Assembly: GCA_028712015.1 (NCBI GenBank)
Contig: JAQTRB010000034.1
Span: 1 to 11,456, forward strand
Reading direction: 5' to 3'
DNA length: 11,456 nucleotides
Source: Syntrophales bacterium
GTDB taxonomy: Bacteria > Desulfobacterota > Syntrophia > Syntrophales > UBA5619
Both the position numbers and the translations under genes were made by a program. The notes beneath the pieces are model-generated. The model worked only from the letters and a program-made list of their open reading frames with translations, was not told the origin of the DNA and made no database searches. Below are positions 4,355-11,456 of this stretch, in pieces (the first letter of the stretch is position 1; every line of letters begins with the position of its first letter).

Positions 4355-7168
4355 ATGTTCGACGGCCAATGCCACGGAAAAAGTATTGATGATCTCGTTG
4401 GAGAACTGAAAACGCACGTCGAAAAAGGTCTCAGCGGCCGAGAGGCGGCGGAGCGCCTGATCAAGAACGGTCCCAACGAACTCACCGAAAAACCCCGGCC
4501 GGGGTTCTTCAAGCTGCTTCTGGATCAGTTCAACAATTTTCTGATCATCATCCTGATTATCGCGGCGGTCATCACGCTCTTCCTGGGCGAGTATATCGAT
4601 GCCATCGCCATTGCCGCCATCGTCGTGCTGAACGCTGTCGTCGGCGTTGTCCAGGAATCGAAGGCCGAGAAGGCGATTGCCGCTCTCAAGAAGATGGCCG
4701 CGCCCAACGTGCAGGTGATCCGAGGCGGGGAACAGCAAACGATTCCCGCCCGCGAACTCGTTGTCGGAGACATCGTCGTTCTGGAGGCCGGCAACTATGT
4801 CCCGGCGGACATGCGGCTGGTCGAAAGCGTGAACCTGAAGGTCGAAGAGGCGTCCCTGACGGGGGAGTCGGTGCCTGTCGAAAAGGACGCGGCAGTGGTG
4901 CTCGACAAGGACATCCCGCTGGGCGATCGGAAGAACACCGTTTTTATGAGCACCCTGATTACCTACGGGAGAGGGAAGGGGCTGGTGACGGGGACCGGAA
5001 TGCACACCCAGATCGGCCTGATTGCCGAGATGCTCCAATCTTATGAGAACGAGCCCACTCCGCTGCAGCAGAAGCTGGAACATTTGGGCAAGATCCTCGG
5101 GACCATTTGTCTGGTGATCTGCGGCATCGTCTTTATTTACGGTCTCTTCCGCGATACGCACCTTTCCAGCGTTTTCGATATCGGCTTCCTCCATTACCTG
5201 ACCACTGAGAAGGCGGATATCATCAACCTTTTCATGATTGCCGTCAGTCTGGCCATCGCGGCCGTACCGGAAGGCCTTCCCGCCATCGTCACCATTTGCC
5301 TGGCTCTGGGTATGCAGCAGATGATCAAACGCAATGCGCTGATCCGTAAGCTTCCCGCCGTCGAAACCCTGGGTTGCACCACCGTGATCTGCTCCGATAA
5401 GACTGGAACGCTCACGCAGAACAAGATGACCGTTCTACAGGGATGGGCCGGTGAAAAGCGTTTCCGGGTCACCGGTGAGGGCTACGACCCGAACGGCGCT
5501 TTTTCCATGGATGATCAACCCCTCGACGCCGCGACGGATCCGGATGTGGCCGTTTTGCTGCAGGGCGGCCTGTTGTGCAACGATGCGAACCTGGAGCAGA
5601 AGGAGGATGATGTCGGCGCCAAGTATTGGAGGATCATCGGCGATCCGACGGAAGGGGCGATGACGGTCGCGGCGGCCAAGGCGGGCTTCTGGCGCAGGGA
5701 GCTGGAGGAGGCGCTGCCGCGCGTTGCTGAAATCCCGTTCGATTCGGATCGCAAAAGAATGACCACGATCCATCGCGACAAACAGGCCGACCATCGGCGT
5801 TTCGCGCCCGAGGGATTCGCCTACAGCCCCGTGAGCGCATTTGTCAAGGGGGCGCCGGACATTGTCCTGGATCTTTGCCGCTCCTATCTCCAAGGAGGGA
5901 AACCGGTTGCCCTCACGGAGGACAAGCGCCGGGAAATCCTCGAGCAGAACCGTTCGCTGGCAGCCGGGGCGCTGCGGGTCCTGGGGGTGGCTTACCGTCC
6001 GCTGGAGGATCTCCCTGAAGCCTGCAACTGCGACGAGATTGAAAAGGAGCTCACCTTTGTCGGCCTGATGGGGATGATCGATCCGCCGCGGCCGGAAGTG
6101 ATCGAGGCGGTGAAGCTGGCCGCCGGCGCGGGACTGAAGAGCGTCATGGTGACGGGAGACTACCGGGACACCGCGGAAGCGATCGCCGGCGAGATCGGGC
6201 TTTTGACGCCCGACGGTCTGGTCCTGACCGGTGCCGAGCTGGATCAAATGAGCGACGAGGAGCTTGCCGCGAAGGTCAATCGGGTGGATGTTTGCTGCCG
6301 CGTTTCCCCGGCGCACAAAACGAAAATCGTCGACGCACTGAAGGCAAGGGGCCATATCGTCGCGATGACCGGAGACGGCGTGAACGATGCGCCGGCGCTC
6401 AAACGGGCGAACATCGGCGTGGCCATGGGCATCACCGGGACCGACGTCTCGAAGGAGTCGGCGGACATGGTCCTGACGGACGACAACTTCGCCAGCATCG
6501 TCTCGGCGATCGAACAGGGAAGGATCATCTATGCCAACATCCGCAAATTCGTCTATTTCCTTCTGGCCTGCAACGTCGGCGAAATCCTGATCGTCTTCGG
6601 TGCGATGCTGATGGGGTTTCCCATCCCGTTGAAACCCATCCAGTTGCTCTATCTGAACCTGGTATCCGACGGGGCGCCGGCCCTGGCGCTGGGGATGGAA
6701 AAAGGGGAGCCCGACATCATGAAGGATCCGCCCCGGCCGCCGAAGGAGCCGGTCATCAACCGTGACATGGCCATCGGCATTTCCGTGGTGGCCATCGTGG
6801 ATGCCATTGCGATTCTGACGATCTTCTACCTGGCGATGAACCGCTTCCCCGGGGATCTGGACCACACTCGGACGATTGCCTTCGTGACGCTCTGCACCTC
6901 GGAACTGCTCCGGGCCTTCACCGCCCGCTCCGAGCACCACAGCGTCTTTTCCATCGGCGTCTTCTCCAATCCCTGGATGGTCTGGGCCACGGCCGGCTCG
7001 TTCCTGCTGGTCCTGATGACGGTCTATGTGCCTTTCCTGCAGCCCTTCTTCGACACGGTGCCGTTGGGCTGGGACGAATGGTTCTTCATGGCGCCGTTCT
7101 TCTTTGCCGCGCCGGTGGCCATGGAACTGGTCAAGGTTTACCTGCGGGCAACCCAAAAAACGCATTGA
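4355..7168 (+). CDS. P2A-type Ca2+-transporting ATPase (SERCA/PMR1-like)
   Basis: A 937-residue cation pump that uses ATP to move Ca2+ (possibly Mn2+) across the inner membrane. Order of domains: N-terminal actuator helices; helices M1-M2 (about 62-100); actuator loop with TGES at 169-172; M3-M4 (about 247-312) with VPEGLP, E306; phosphorylation motif SDKTGTLTQNK with D348; nucleotide domain with FVKGAPD; MVTGDYRDTA; hinge TGDGVNDAPA with D674 and D678; then M5-M10. Ca2+-site residues match SERCA: E306 (M4), N740 and E743 in CNVGE (M5), and N768, S771 and D772 in LNLVSDG (M6). SERCA has Thr where S771 is, a mild change. Both the site I and site II pattern therefore look present, unlike pumps that keep only one site. 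It follows the CoA-transferase remnant by 156 bases and ends at a convergent hairpin. Substrate is inferred from these residues. Confidence 0.95.
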   Translation: MFDGQCHGKSIDDLVGELKTHVEKGLSGREAAERLIKNGPNELTEKPRPGFFKLLLDQFNNFLIIILIIAAVITLFLGEYIDAIAIAAIVVLNAVVGVVQESKAEKAIAALKKMAAPNVQVIRGGEQQTIPARELVVGDIVVLEAGNYVPADMRLVESVNLKVEEASLTGESVPVEKDAAVVLDKDIPLGDRKNTVFMSTLITYGRGKGLVTGTGMHTQIGLIAEMLQSYENEPTPLQQKLEHLGKILGTICLVICGIVFIYGLFRDTHLSSVFDIGFLHYLTTEKADIINLFMIAVSLAIAAVPEGLPAIVTICLALGMQQMIKRNALIRKLPAVETLGCTTVICSDKTGTLTQNKMTVLQGWAGEKRFRVTGEGYDPNGAFSMDDQPLDAATDPDVAVLLQGGLLCNDANLEQKEDDVGAKYWRIIGDPTEGAMTVAAAKAGFWRRELEEALPRVAEIPFDSDRKRMTTIHRDKQADHRRFAPEGFAYSPVSAFVKGAPDIVLDLCRSYLQGGKPVALTEDKRREILEQNRSLAAGALRVLGVAYRPLEDLPEACNCDEIEKELTFVGLMGMIDPPRPEVIEAVKLAAGAGLKSVMVTGDYRDTAEAIAGEIGLLTPDGLVLTGAELDQMSDEELAAKVNRVDVCCRVSPAHKTKIVDALKARGHIVAMTGDGVNDAPALKRANIGVAMGITGTDVSKESADMVLTDDNFASIVSAIEQGRIIYANIRKFVYFLLACNVGEILIVFGAMLMGFPIPLKPIQLLYLNLVSDGAPALALGMEKGEPDIMKDPPRPPKEPVINRDMAIGISVVAIVDAIAILTIFYLAMNRFPGDLDHTRTIAFVTLCTSELLRAFTARSEHHSVFSIGVFSNPWMVWATAGSFLLVLMTVYVPFLQPFFDTVPLGWDEWFFMAPFFFAAPVAMELVKVYLRATQKTH

Positions 7169-7220
7169 CGGTTTAGCCGTAGCCGCGAAAAGCGGCCGCC
7201 GGGAAAGCCGCAAGAATGAA

Positions 7221-7257
7221 GAAACCCTCCCCGTGGAACAAAAGCGGGGAGGGTTTC
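7221..7257. terminator. Bidirectional hairpin between convergent ATPase and CoA-ligase genes
   Basis: GAAACCCTCCCCG (7221-7233) and CGGGGAGGGTTTC (7245-7257) form a perfect 13-bp stem with an 11-base loop, 52 bases after the ATPase stop and 31 bases after the end of the ligase gene. The AAA/TTT at the base of the stem gives a short T-run in both directions, though no long T-tract follows. The position between two converging genes supports a shared terminator. Confidence 0.85.
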
Positions 7258-7288
7258 CTCAATGGATCTGGCGGTTTCGAGGCTCGTT

Positions 7289-8578
7289 TTACGTCCGGTT
7301 GTCGAAGACGCGCTTCGCCTTGCGCTCCGTCCGGGGCAGGGCCTGGTAGTCGACGATTTCGACCTTCCCGCTGACCAGCGTTTCCTTGCGGATGGCGCGC
7401 TCGATCCGTGCGGCAAGCGCGGCATCCTCTTCGGGCTTTCCCGAATTATCGCGTTCGACCTTGAGCACCATGTAGTCCTTGCCGTCCTCGGAATGGTCGA
7501 GATGGATCTGGAATTCGCTCCCGATCCCCTTCTGACGGGAAAGGATCTCGTCGATATGGCTGGGGTAGATGTTCACGCCACGGACGATGAACATGTCATC
7601 GGATCGGCCGACAATCCGGTCGTGACGAGGCAGCAACGATCCGCACGGGCAAACGCCCGCTATCGTCCGGGTCAGATCGCGGGAGCGGTAGCGGATCAAA
7701 GGGGCGCCTTCCTTGCGGAGGGTCGTGTAGACCATCTCGCCCACCTCCCCCTCACGGACCGGCAGCAGGGTGTCGGGATCGAGAATTTCCAGAATGTAGT
7801 AGTCCGCCCAGTAATGGATGCCCGTGTGGTGGGGGCAATCCAGACCCGTGCCGGGTCCGTAGACCTCGGTCAGACCGGGGATGTCGAAAATGTGGTCCGC
7901 GCCGATGAGGGTCTTGACCTTGGCGCGCATCGCGTCGCTCGACCGTTCCGCGCCGAAGATCACCTTTTTTACATGGATTTTGTCGCGCAGGCCGCGCTTG
8001 TCGATCTCTTCGGCCAAAAGCAGCGCCATCGAGGCCGTGCAGCACAGCACGGTCGTCCGGAAATCGACGATGAACTGAAGCTGCATGTCGATATTCCCCG
8101 GGCCGGCGGGGATCGCCATCGCCCCGAAACGCTCGCAGCCGAGCTGAAAACCGACGCCCGCCGTCCAGACACCGTATCCGACACAGATCTGGACCCTGTC
8201 GTCGCGGGTGAGTTCCGCCGTTTCGTAGCAGCGGGCAAACATCTCCGCCCAGTCATGGATGTCCTTGGCGGTGTAGACCATGACCTTTCGTTTTCCGGTC
8301 GTGCCCGTAGAGGCGTGCATCCGCACAATATCGGACATCGGAACGGAGAGGAGCGGCCAGGGGTAATTGGCCTGGAGGTCCTGCGCGGTCACGAAGGGAA
8401 GACGTTGCAGGTCTTCTAAACTTCGGATCGATTCCGGCGTCACGCCGGCTTCCGCCAGCCGCCGCCGGTAGAAGAACGAACCCTCCCAGGCATGGCGGAC
8501 CGTCCACTGGAGTCCCGCGAGCTGCAGCGCGGCCAATTCTTCACTCGTCTCGTATGCGGGCTGAAATCTTCGTCTCAT
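7289..8578 (-). CDS. Phenylacetate-CoA ligase family protein (PaaK-type AMP-forming aryl/acyl-CoA ligase)
   Basis: A 429-residue cytoplasmic ligase that activates a carboxylic acid with ATP and CoA through an acyl-adenylate. Length matches PaaK (about 430-440). Visible motifs: the phosphate loop STGTTGKRK at 90-98 (usually TGTTGKPT, so P is replaced by R), TEVYGPG at 237-243, GEMVYTTL at 280-287, YRSRDLT at 297-303, VCPCG at 309-313, GRSDDMFIVRGVNIYP at 324-339, and the C-terminal TERKAKRVFDNR. K420 in that last motif aligns with the adenylation Lys of PaaK. The start is ATG 8578 with AGAGGAA upstream. It overlaps the preceding gene by ATGA, so the two are probably translationally coupled. 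It is the last gene of its operon, ending before a convergent hairpin. The acid is not determinable; arylacetates or other aromatic acids are plausible, and PaaK proper is only one branch of this family. Confidence 0.92.
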   Translation of the reverse strand: MRRRFQPAYETSEELAALQLAGLQWTVRHAWEGSFFYRRRLAEAGVTPESIRSLEDLQRLPFVTAQDLQANYPWPLLSVPMSDIVRMHASTGTTGKRKVMVYTAKDIHDWAEMFARCYETAELTRDDRVQICVGYGVWTAGVGFQLGCERFGAMAIPAGPGNIDMQLQFIVDFRTTVLCCTASMALLLAEEIDKRGLRDKIHVKKVIFGAERSSDAMRAKVKTLIGADHIFDIPGLTEVYGPGTGLDCPHHTGIHYWADYYILEILDPDTLLPVREGEVGEMVYTTLRKEGAPLIRYRSRDLTRTIAGVCPCGSLLPRHDRIVGRSDDMFIVRGVNIYPSHIDEILSRQKGIGSEFQIHLDHSEDGKDYMVLKVERDNSGKPEEDAALAARIERAIRKETLVSGKVEIVDYQALPRTERKAKRVFDNRT

Positions 8579-8985
8579 GGTTGTTCCTCTTCACTTTCGA
8601 TCGGCCATTCGCCTCGTTCGGTGAGGACGTCGCGGTAGATGGCAAGGGCCTCATTGACGGCCGGCATCCCGGCATAGGTCGCCGTCTGAAAAAAAAGCTC
8701 GGTCAGTTTTTTCGGGTCGCATCCGACGTTGAGCGCCGCATTCAAGTGCAGTTTCAGCTCTTCAGCGGAACGCGTTGCCGCGAGCACGGCGCATGCGACC
8801 ATCTGCCTCTCCTGAGGAGTCAGAACGCCGCGGGAGTATAGATTTCCGGTAATGAACCGGGAAAAATCATTGGCCAATCCCCGGTCGAACGCCTTCCACA
8901 GCCGGTACGGAGGATCCATTTTGATTCCACCGGCGAAAAGCTTCTTCGCGGTTTCCCGTGTCTTCAGATCGATCTCGTCCGTCAT
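8575..8985 (-). CDS. Carboxymuconolactone decarboxylase (CMD) family protein
   Basis: A 136-residue helical protein of the CMD/AhpD superfamily. The core runs from about residue 55: LTPQERQMVACAVLAAT, then SAEELKLHLNAALNVGCDPKKLTEL, then TATYAGMPAVNEAL. It has the Glu and His positions typical of 4-carboxymuconolactone decarboxylase-like members (E59, E75/E76, H80). It lacks the C-x-x-C of AhpD-type peroxidase partners, so a redox role is unlikely. The start is ATG 8985 with GAGGAG about 9 bases upstream. A longer frame up to 9099 only overlaps the preceding gene and has no family similarity. It starts 22 bases after the deacetylase gene and overlaps the ligase by ATGA. The reaction is unknown; the context suggests handling of an aromatic or ring-derived acid, but this is only inference. 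Confidence 0.88.
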   Translation of the reverse strand: MTDEIDLKTRETAKKLFAGGIKMDPPYRLWKAFDRGLANDFSRFITGNLYSRGVLTPQERQMVACAVLAATRSAEELKLHLNAALNVGCDPKKLTELFFQTATYAGMPAVNEALAIYRDVLTERGEWPIESEEEQP

Positions 8986-9007
8986 GATGCGCTCCTCATC
9001 GTTGTCG

Positions 9008-10321
9008 TTATTTGACCAGGAAAACGCCCCGTTCCCGGTCCTGGAAATAGATTCGGTTGTGTTTTCCCCGGTTGGTCTTGTCGTAGAAAATCTCCCCATG
9101 GCTCCGACATTCCGGACAGCAGCGTCCCGGGAGGATGACGGCGAAGATCCGATTTCCCGTATCGGCGCTGGATTCGATCATGACGAGGCCGCCGCAATCG
9201 TCGCAGACCCGGACCGTCTCCTCCTGCTGTTCGCTGATGCCGTCCGTGTCGTAATAGATGAATTTTTTCCGCTTTACGTAGCGGGCGGCGCCGACCATTG
9301 CGGCCTTCATTTCATGCCGAGACCGCCAGAGATCCATGACCTTGCCGGTTTCCTCTTCGATGGTCTTCGTGATGTCGGCGGACTGCCGCAGGGAAACCGG
9401 ATCATAATCCGGTTCCCGGACATGGCTGTAATCGAGGCCGGCCATCGCCAGGATGATTCCCACGTTGACATAGGGGAGGGCCTTTTCGATGGAATAACCC
9501 CCTTCCAGAACGGCGATGTCCGGGGCTAGTTTTTCGTTGAGGAGGGCATATCCCTGCGCGGAAAAGCGCATGTTCGTGATCGGGTCGGTGTAGTGGTTGT
9601 CCTGTCCGGCGGAGTTGATGATGAGATCCGGCTTGAATTCCTCCAGGACCGGCAGGATCACCCGGTCGAGGGCCATCAGGAATCCCTCGTCCGAGGTGTG
9701 CGGGGGGAGCGGAAGGTTGATGGTTGCCCCGAGCGCGTTCGGTCCGCCGAACTCTTCCGGGAATCCTGTTCCGGGATACAGGGTCCGGCCGTCCTGATGG
9801 ATGGAAATACAGAGGGTGTCCGGATCGTTCCAGTAAATATCCTGGGTGCCGTCGCCGTGGTGGCAGTCGGTATCGACGACGGCGATTCTCTTGGGACCGT
9901 AATGCCGGCGGATGTATTCGATCATGATCGCTTCGATGTTCACATTGCAGAAGCCGCGGGCGCCGTGGACGACGAGCATCGCATGGTGGCCGGGCGGTCG
10001 GACCAGCGCGAAGGCGTTGTCGACCTCTCCGGAAAGGACTTTGTCCGCCGCGGTGATGGCGCCGCCCGCGGAGATCAGGTGAGACTCCGTCACCACGCTT
10101 TCCGCATCCGGGACGCAGATGTGCGCCCGGTTGATGTCCTCGGCCGTGGCGATCCCCGGTTTGTACTCATGGATGTTGTCGAAGTCGAGAAGCCCTTCTT
10201 CGAAGACCTGATCCTGGGTATACAGGAGGCGCTCTTCTCGTTCCGGGTGGTTCGGCGAGATGGCCCAGTCGAAAGCGGGAAAGAAGATCAGGCCGGTTCG
10301 TTTTTGCGGTTTCAGCGGCAT
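9008..10321 (-). CDS. HDAC/AcuC-family deacetylase with C-terminal zinc-ribbon-like tail
   Basis: A 437-residue zinc hydrolase of the histone deacetylase / acetoin utilization (AcuC) / acetylpolyamine amidohydrolase family, which removes acyl groups from lysines or polyamines. Family motifs in order: PNHPERE at 23-29, RPPGHHA at 108-114 (catalytic H112, H113), GFCNVN at 123-128, VDTDCHHGDGTQ at 149-160 (zinc ligands D152 and H154), PGTG at 183-186, NSAGQD at 236-241 (third ligand D241), and LEGGY at 272-276 (catalytic Tyr 276). All catalytic residues are present. After the catalytic domain (to about 300) comes a linker and then C373-x2-C376 and C402-x2-C405, a probable zinc ribbon that AcuC and HDAC proteins usually lack. 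The start at 10321 has AGGAG 7 bases upstream and overlaps the preceding gene by 10 bases. Its in-operon partner is an AMP-forming ligase; targets are unproven. Confidence 0.93.
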   Translation of the reverse strand: MPLKPQKRTGLIFFPAFDWAISPNHPEREERLLYTQDQVFEEGLLDFDNIHEYKPGIATAEDINRAHICVPDAESVVTESHLISAGGAITAADKVLSGEVDNAFALVRPPGHHAMLVVHGARGFCNVNIEAIMIEYIRRHYGPKRIAVVDTDCHHGDGTQDIYWNDPDTLCISIHQDGRTLYPGTGFPEEFGGPNALGATINLPLPPHTSDEGFLMALDRVILPVLEEFKPDLIINSAGQDNHYTDPITNMRFSAQGYALLNEKLAPDIAVLEGGYSIEKALPYVNVGIILAMAGLDYSHVREPDYDPVSLRQSADITKTIEEETGKVMDLWRSRHEMKAAMVGAARYVKRKKFIYYDTDGISEQQEETVRVCDDCGGLVMIESSADTGNRIFAVILPGRCCPECRSHGEIFYDKTNRGKHNRIYFQDRERGVFLVK

Positions 10322-11456
10322 AGGGTATCTCCTAACTTGAAATCGGCTATGCAGCCGGGTTTGATTTGGACCTTGACCCGCATGTTCTTTCCGGCCGTGG
10401 CGTACTGACGCACCATGCTGAACTCCTGGGCTTCAACCACCTCGATCTCCAAATCGTTTTCAGCGGCGCCCATCCGCAGAACTTTTTCGCGAAGTTTTTC
10501 GCGGCCGGTTCGGATGACATCTTGCATCGTGAACACGGAAGGAATGGCCGTCTGGTAACCCTCTTCGGCGATGGTCAGAATCCTCTGTTCGGTATCGGCG
10601 AGGATCGTCATTTCCGCCGTGGTCCTGGCCAGCGCGGCGCCGATGGCGTTCGAAATTTCGGCGTGAACGGGGATATGGGGCTCACAGGCAAGGAGTTTTC
10701 CCAATTCGGCCGCCAAAGGTCCGGCGGGTCCCCCCACCACATAGAGAAACCGGGGAGCCAGCTTTTTCCCCTCCAACATCTCGTGAATCGTATAGACGGG
10801 TTGTTCGTTGATCTCCTCGACGAAGTTCCGGACATGACCGGCGATCATCTGGCAGGTCTCTTCAAAGATCTTTCCGGCGGCCTCGACGACGGGACAATTC
10901 AAGGCTTCGGCAATCGGGCGGAGGGAGTCGGCCGCTTTTGCCGGATTGCCGATGGAGGAGATTCCAAGAACGATCATGGCGTCCGTCGGCGTCGGGAAAG
11001 GGCCGCCGAAAGCCGCGGCGGGTCCTTCCCGCTGTGGACCGATGGAGAATTTTCCGTTATGAAGGCGGACGGCGCTGTCGCCGCCGATGCCGACCGATCG
11101 CGTTTTCAATCCCCGGATCAAAGTCTTGTTGCCTTCAATGGTGACGCCGAAAGCCTCAAACAGCGGGACGCCGTCGGCGAAAACCGCAATATCCGTCGTT
11201 GTACCGCCGATATCGAGTGCGATCGCGTCGCTGGCGCAACCGGTTGTGGTCATGATTCCCATAATGCTGGCCGCGGGACCGGAAAGGATGGTCTCAACCG
11301 GAAATTCCACCGATTGCGAGATTTCGAAAGTTCCCCCGTCCGCCTTCAGGATGTAGATCGGAACATCGATTCCCCGCGCATGGACGAAATGAAGAACTTC
11401 CTCGACGAAACGCTGATGAATGTGCCAGATCGACTCGTTGAGGTAGGTGGTTGCGA
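10312..11456 (-). CDS. Hydantoinase/oxoprolinase family protein, HyuA-like (C-terminal part)
   Basis: The last 380 codons of an ATP-dependent hydantoinase/oxoprolinase A-type protein; its start is off the right edge. The frame is open to the last base (first visible residues ATTYLNESIWHIHQ), so the GTG at 11310 is not the start. Visible hallmarks: VPIYILKADGGTF, the conserved TILSGPAAS, and the nucleotide-binding ALDIGGTTTDIAVF, which matches the DxGGTxTD signature of HyuA, 5-oxoprolinase and acetone carboxylase beta-type subunits. A family-typical VVGGPAGPLA lies farther along. Members hydrolyse or carboxylate cyclic amides or ketones with ATP, usually with a HyuB partner. None follows here: the next gene downstream is a deacetylase, so HyuB is either upstream, elsewhere or absent. 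The divergent middle region suggests a branch outside classic hydantoinases. It ends inside the start of the deacetylase gene (10-base overlap). Confidence 0.88.
   Translation of the reverse strand, partial: ATTYLNESIWHIHQRFVEEVLHFVHARGIDVPIYILKADGGTFEISQSVEFPVETILSGPAASIMGIMTTTGCASDAIALDIGGTTTDIAVFADGVPLFEAFGVTIEGNKTLIRGLKTRSVGIGGDSAVRLHNGKFSIGPQREGPAAAFGGPFPTPTDAMIVLGISSIGNPAKAADSLRPIAEALNCPVVEAAGKIFEETCQMIAGHVRNFVEEINEQPVYTIHEMLEGKKLAPRFLYVVGGPAGPLAAELGKLLACEPHIPVHAEISNAIGAALARTTAEMTILADTEQRILTIAEEGYQTAIPSVFTMQDVIRTGREKLREKVLRMGAAENDLEIEVVEAQEFSMVRQYATAGKNMRVKVQIKPGCIADFKLGDTLCR

Noticed and set aside
5435..7213. A 592-codon open frame on the minus strand
   Set aside because: Antisense to the Ca2+-ATPase; His/Arg/Gln-rich composition without family motifs. 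The ATPase frame contains all catalytic residues.
7262..8419. A 385-codon open frame on the plus strand
   Set aside because: Antisense to the CoA ligase and beginning within the shared terminator region; no motifs.
8986..9099. N-terminal extension of the CMD-family gene to 9099
   Set aside because: It overlaps the end of the deacetylase gene. A clear GAGGAG and the family-like N-terminus point to ATG 8985.
9593..10408. A 271-codon open frame on the plus strand
   Set aside because: Antisense to the deacetylase; Val/Asp/Arg-rich mirror composition and no domain.

Overview
The window looks like chromosomal DNA of a strictly anaerobic, moderately GC-rich bacterium, most likely a member of the Desulfobacterota (Syntrophus/Smithella-like or a sulfate-reducer relative). 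This is inferred from gene content: a ferredoxin-linked indolepyruvate oxidoreductase, a TRAP transporter, a PaaK-type CoA ligase, a CaiB-type CoA-transferase remnant and an HDAC-like deacetylase. No rRNA or other taxonomic marker is present, so the placement is tentative. I see no insertion sequence, tRNA, rRNA, CRISPR array or phage gene.

Region 1 (about 1-3800, minus strand): a putative operon iorA-iorB-dctP-dctQ, with dctQ running off the left edge. iorAB encode the two subunits of a thiamine-pyrophosphate and iron-sulfur dependent arylpyruvate:ferredoxin oxidoreductase. dctPQ begin a TRAP-type uptake system for an organic acid. The roughly 180-base leader of iorA contains the most interesting element in the window. 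It is a complete tryptophan-type transcription attenuator: a promoter candidate, a 27-codon leader peptide with three consecutive Trp codons, two alternative upstream pairings, and a strong intrinsic terminator 27 bases before the iorA start. Expression should rise when charged tRNA-Trp is scarce. That points to a role in making or salvaging Trp (for example indoleacetyl-CoA to indolepyruvate) rather than the catabolic role usually assigned to this enzyme.

Region 2 (about 3830-7260, plus strand): a divergent promoter candidate with an imperfect dyad, then a 98-codon relic of a CaiB/BaiF CoA-transferase that joins the first ~28 residues of the family directly to its last ~70. A 937-residue P2A-type (SERCA-like) Ca2+-transporting ATPase with all key residues follows. 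The stretch ends in a 13-bp hairpin shared with the converging operon.

Region 3 (about 7289-11456, minus strand): a tightly packed operon running from the right edge leftward: a hydantoinase/oxoprolinase A-type protein (5' end outside the window), an HDAC/AcuC-family deacetylase with an added C-terminal four-cysteine zinc-ribbon-like tail, a small carboxymuconolactone decarboxylase-family protein, and a PaaK-type aryl/acyl-CoA ligase. Overlaps of 10 and 4 bases and a 22-base gap indicate one transcript. The deacetylase and AMP-forming ligase together suggest, but do not prove, control of the ligase by reversible lysine acylation.
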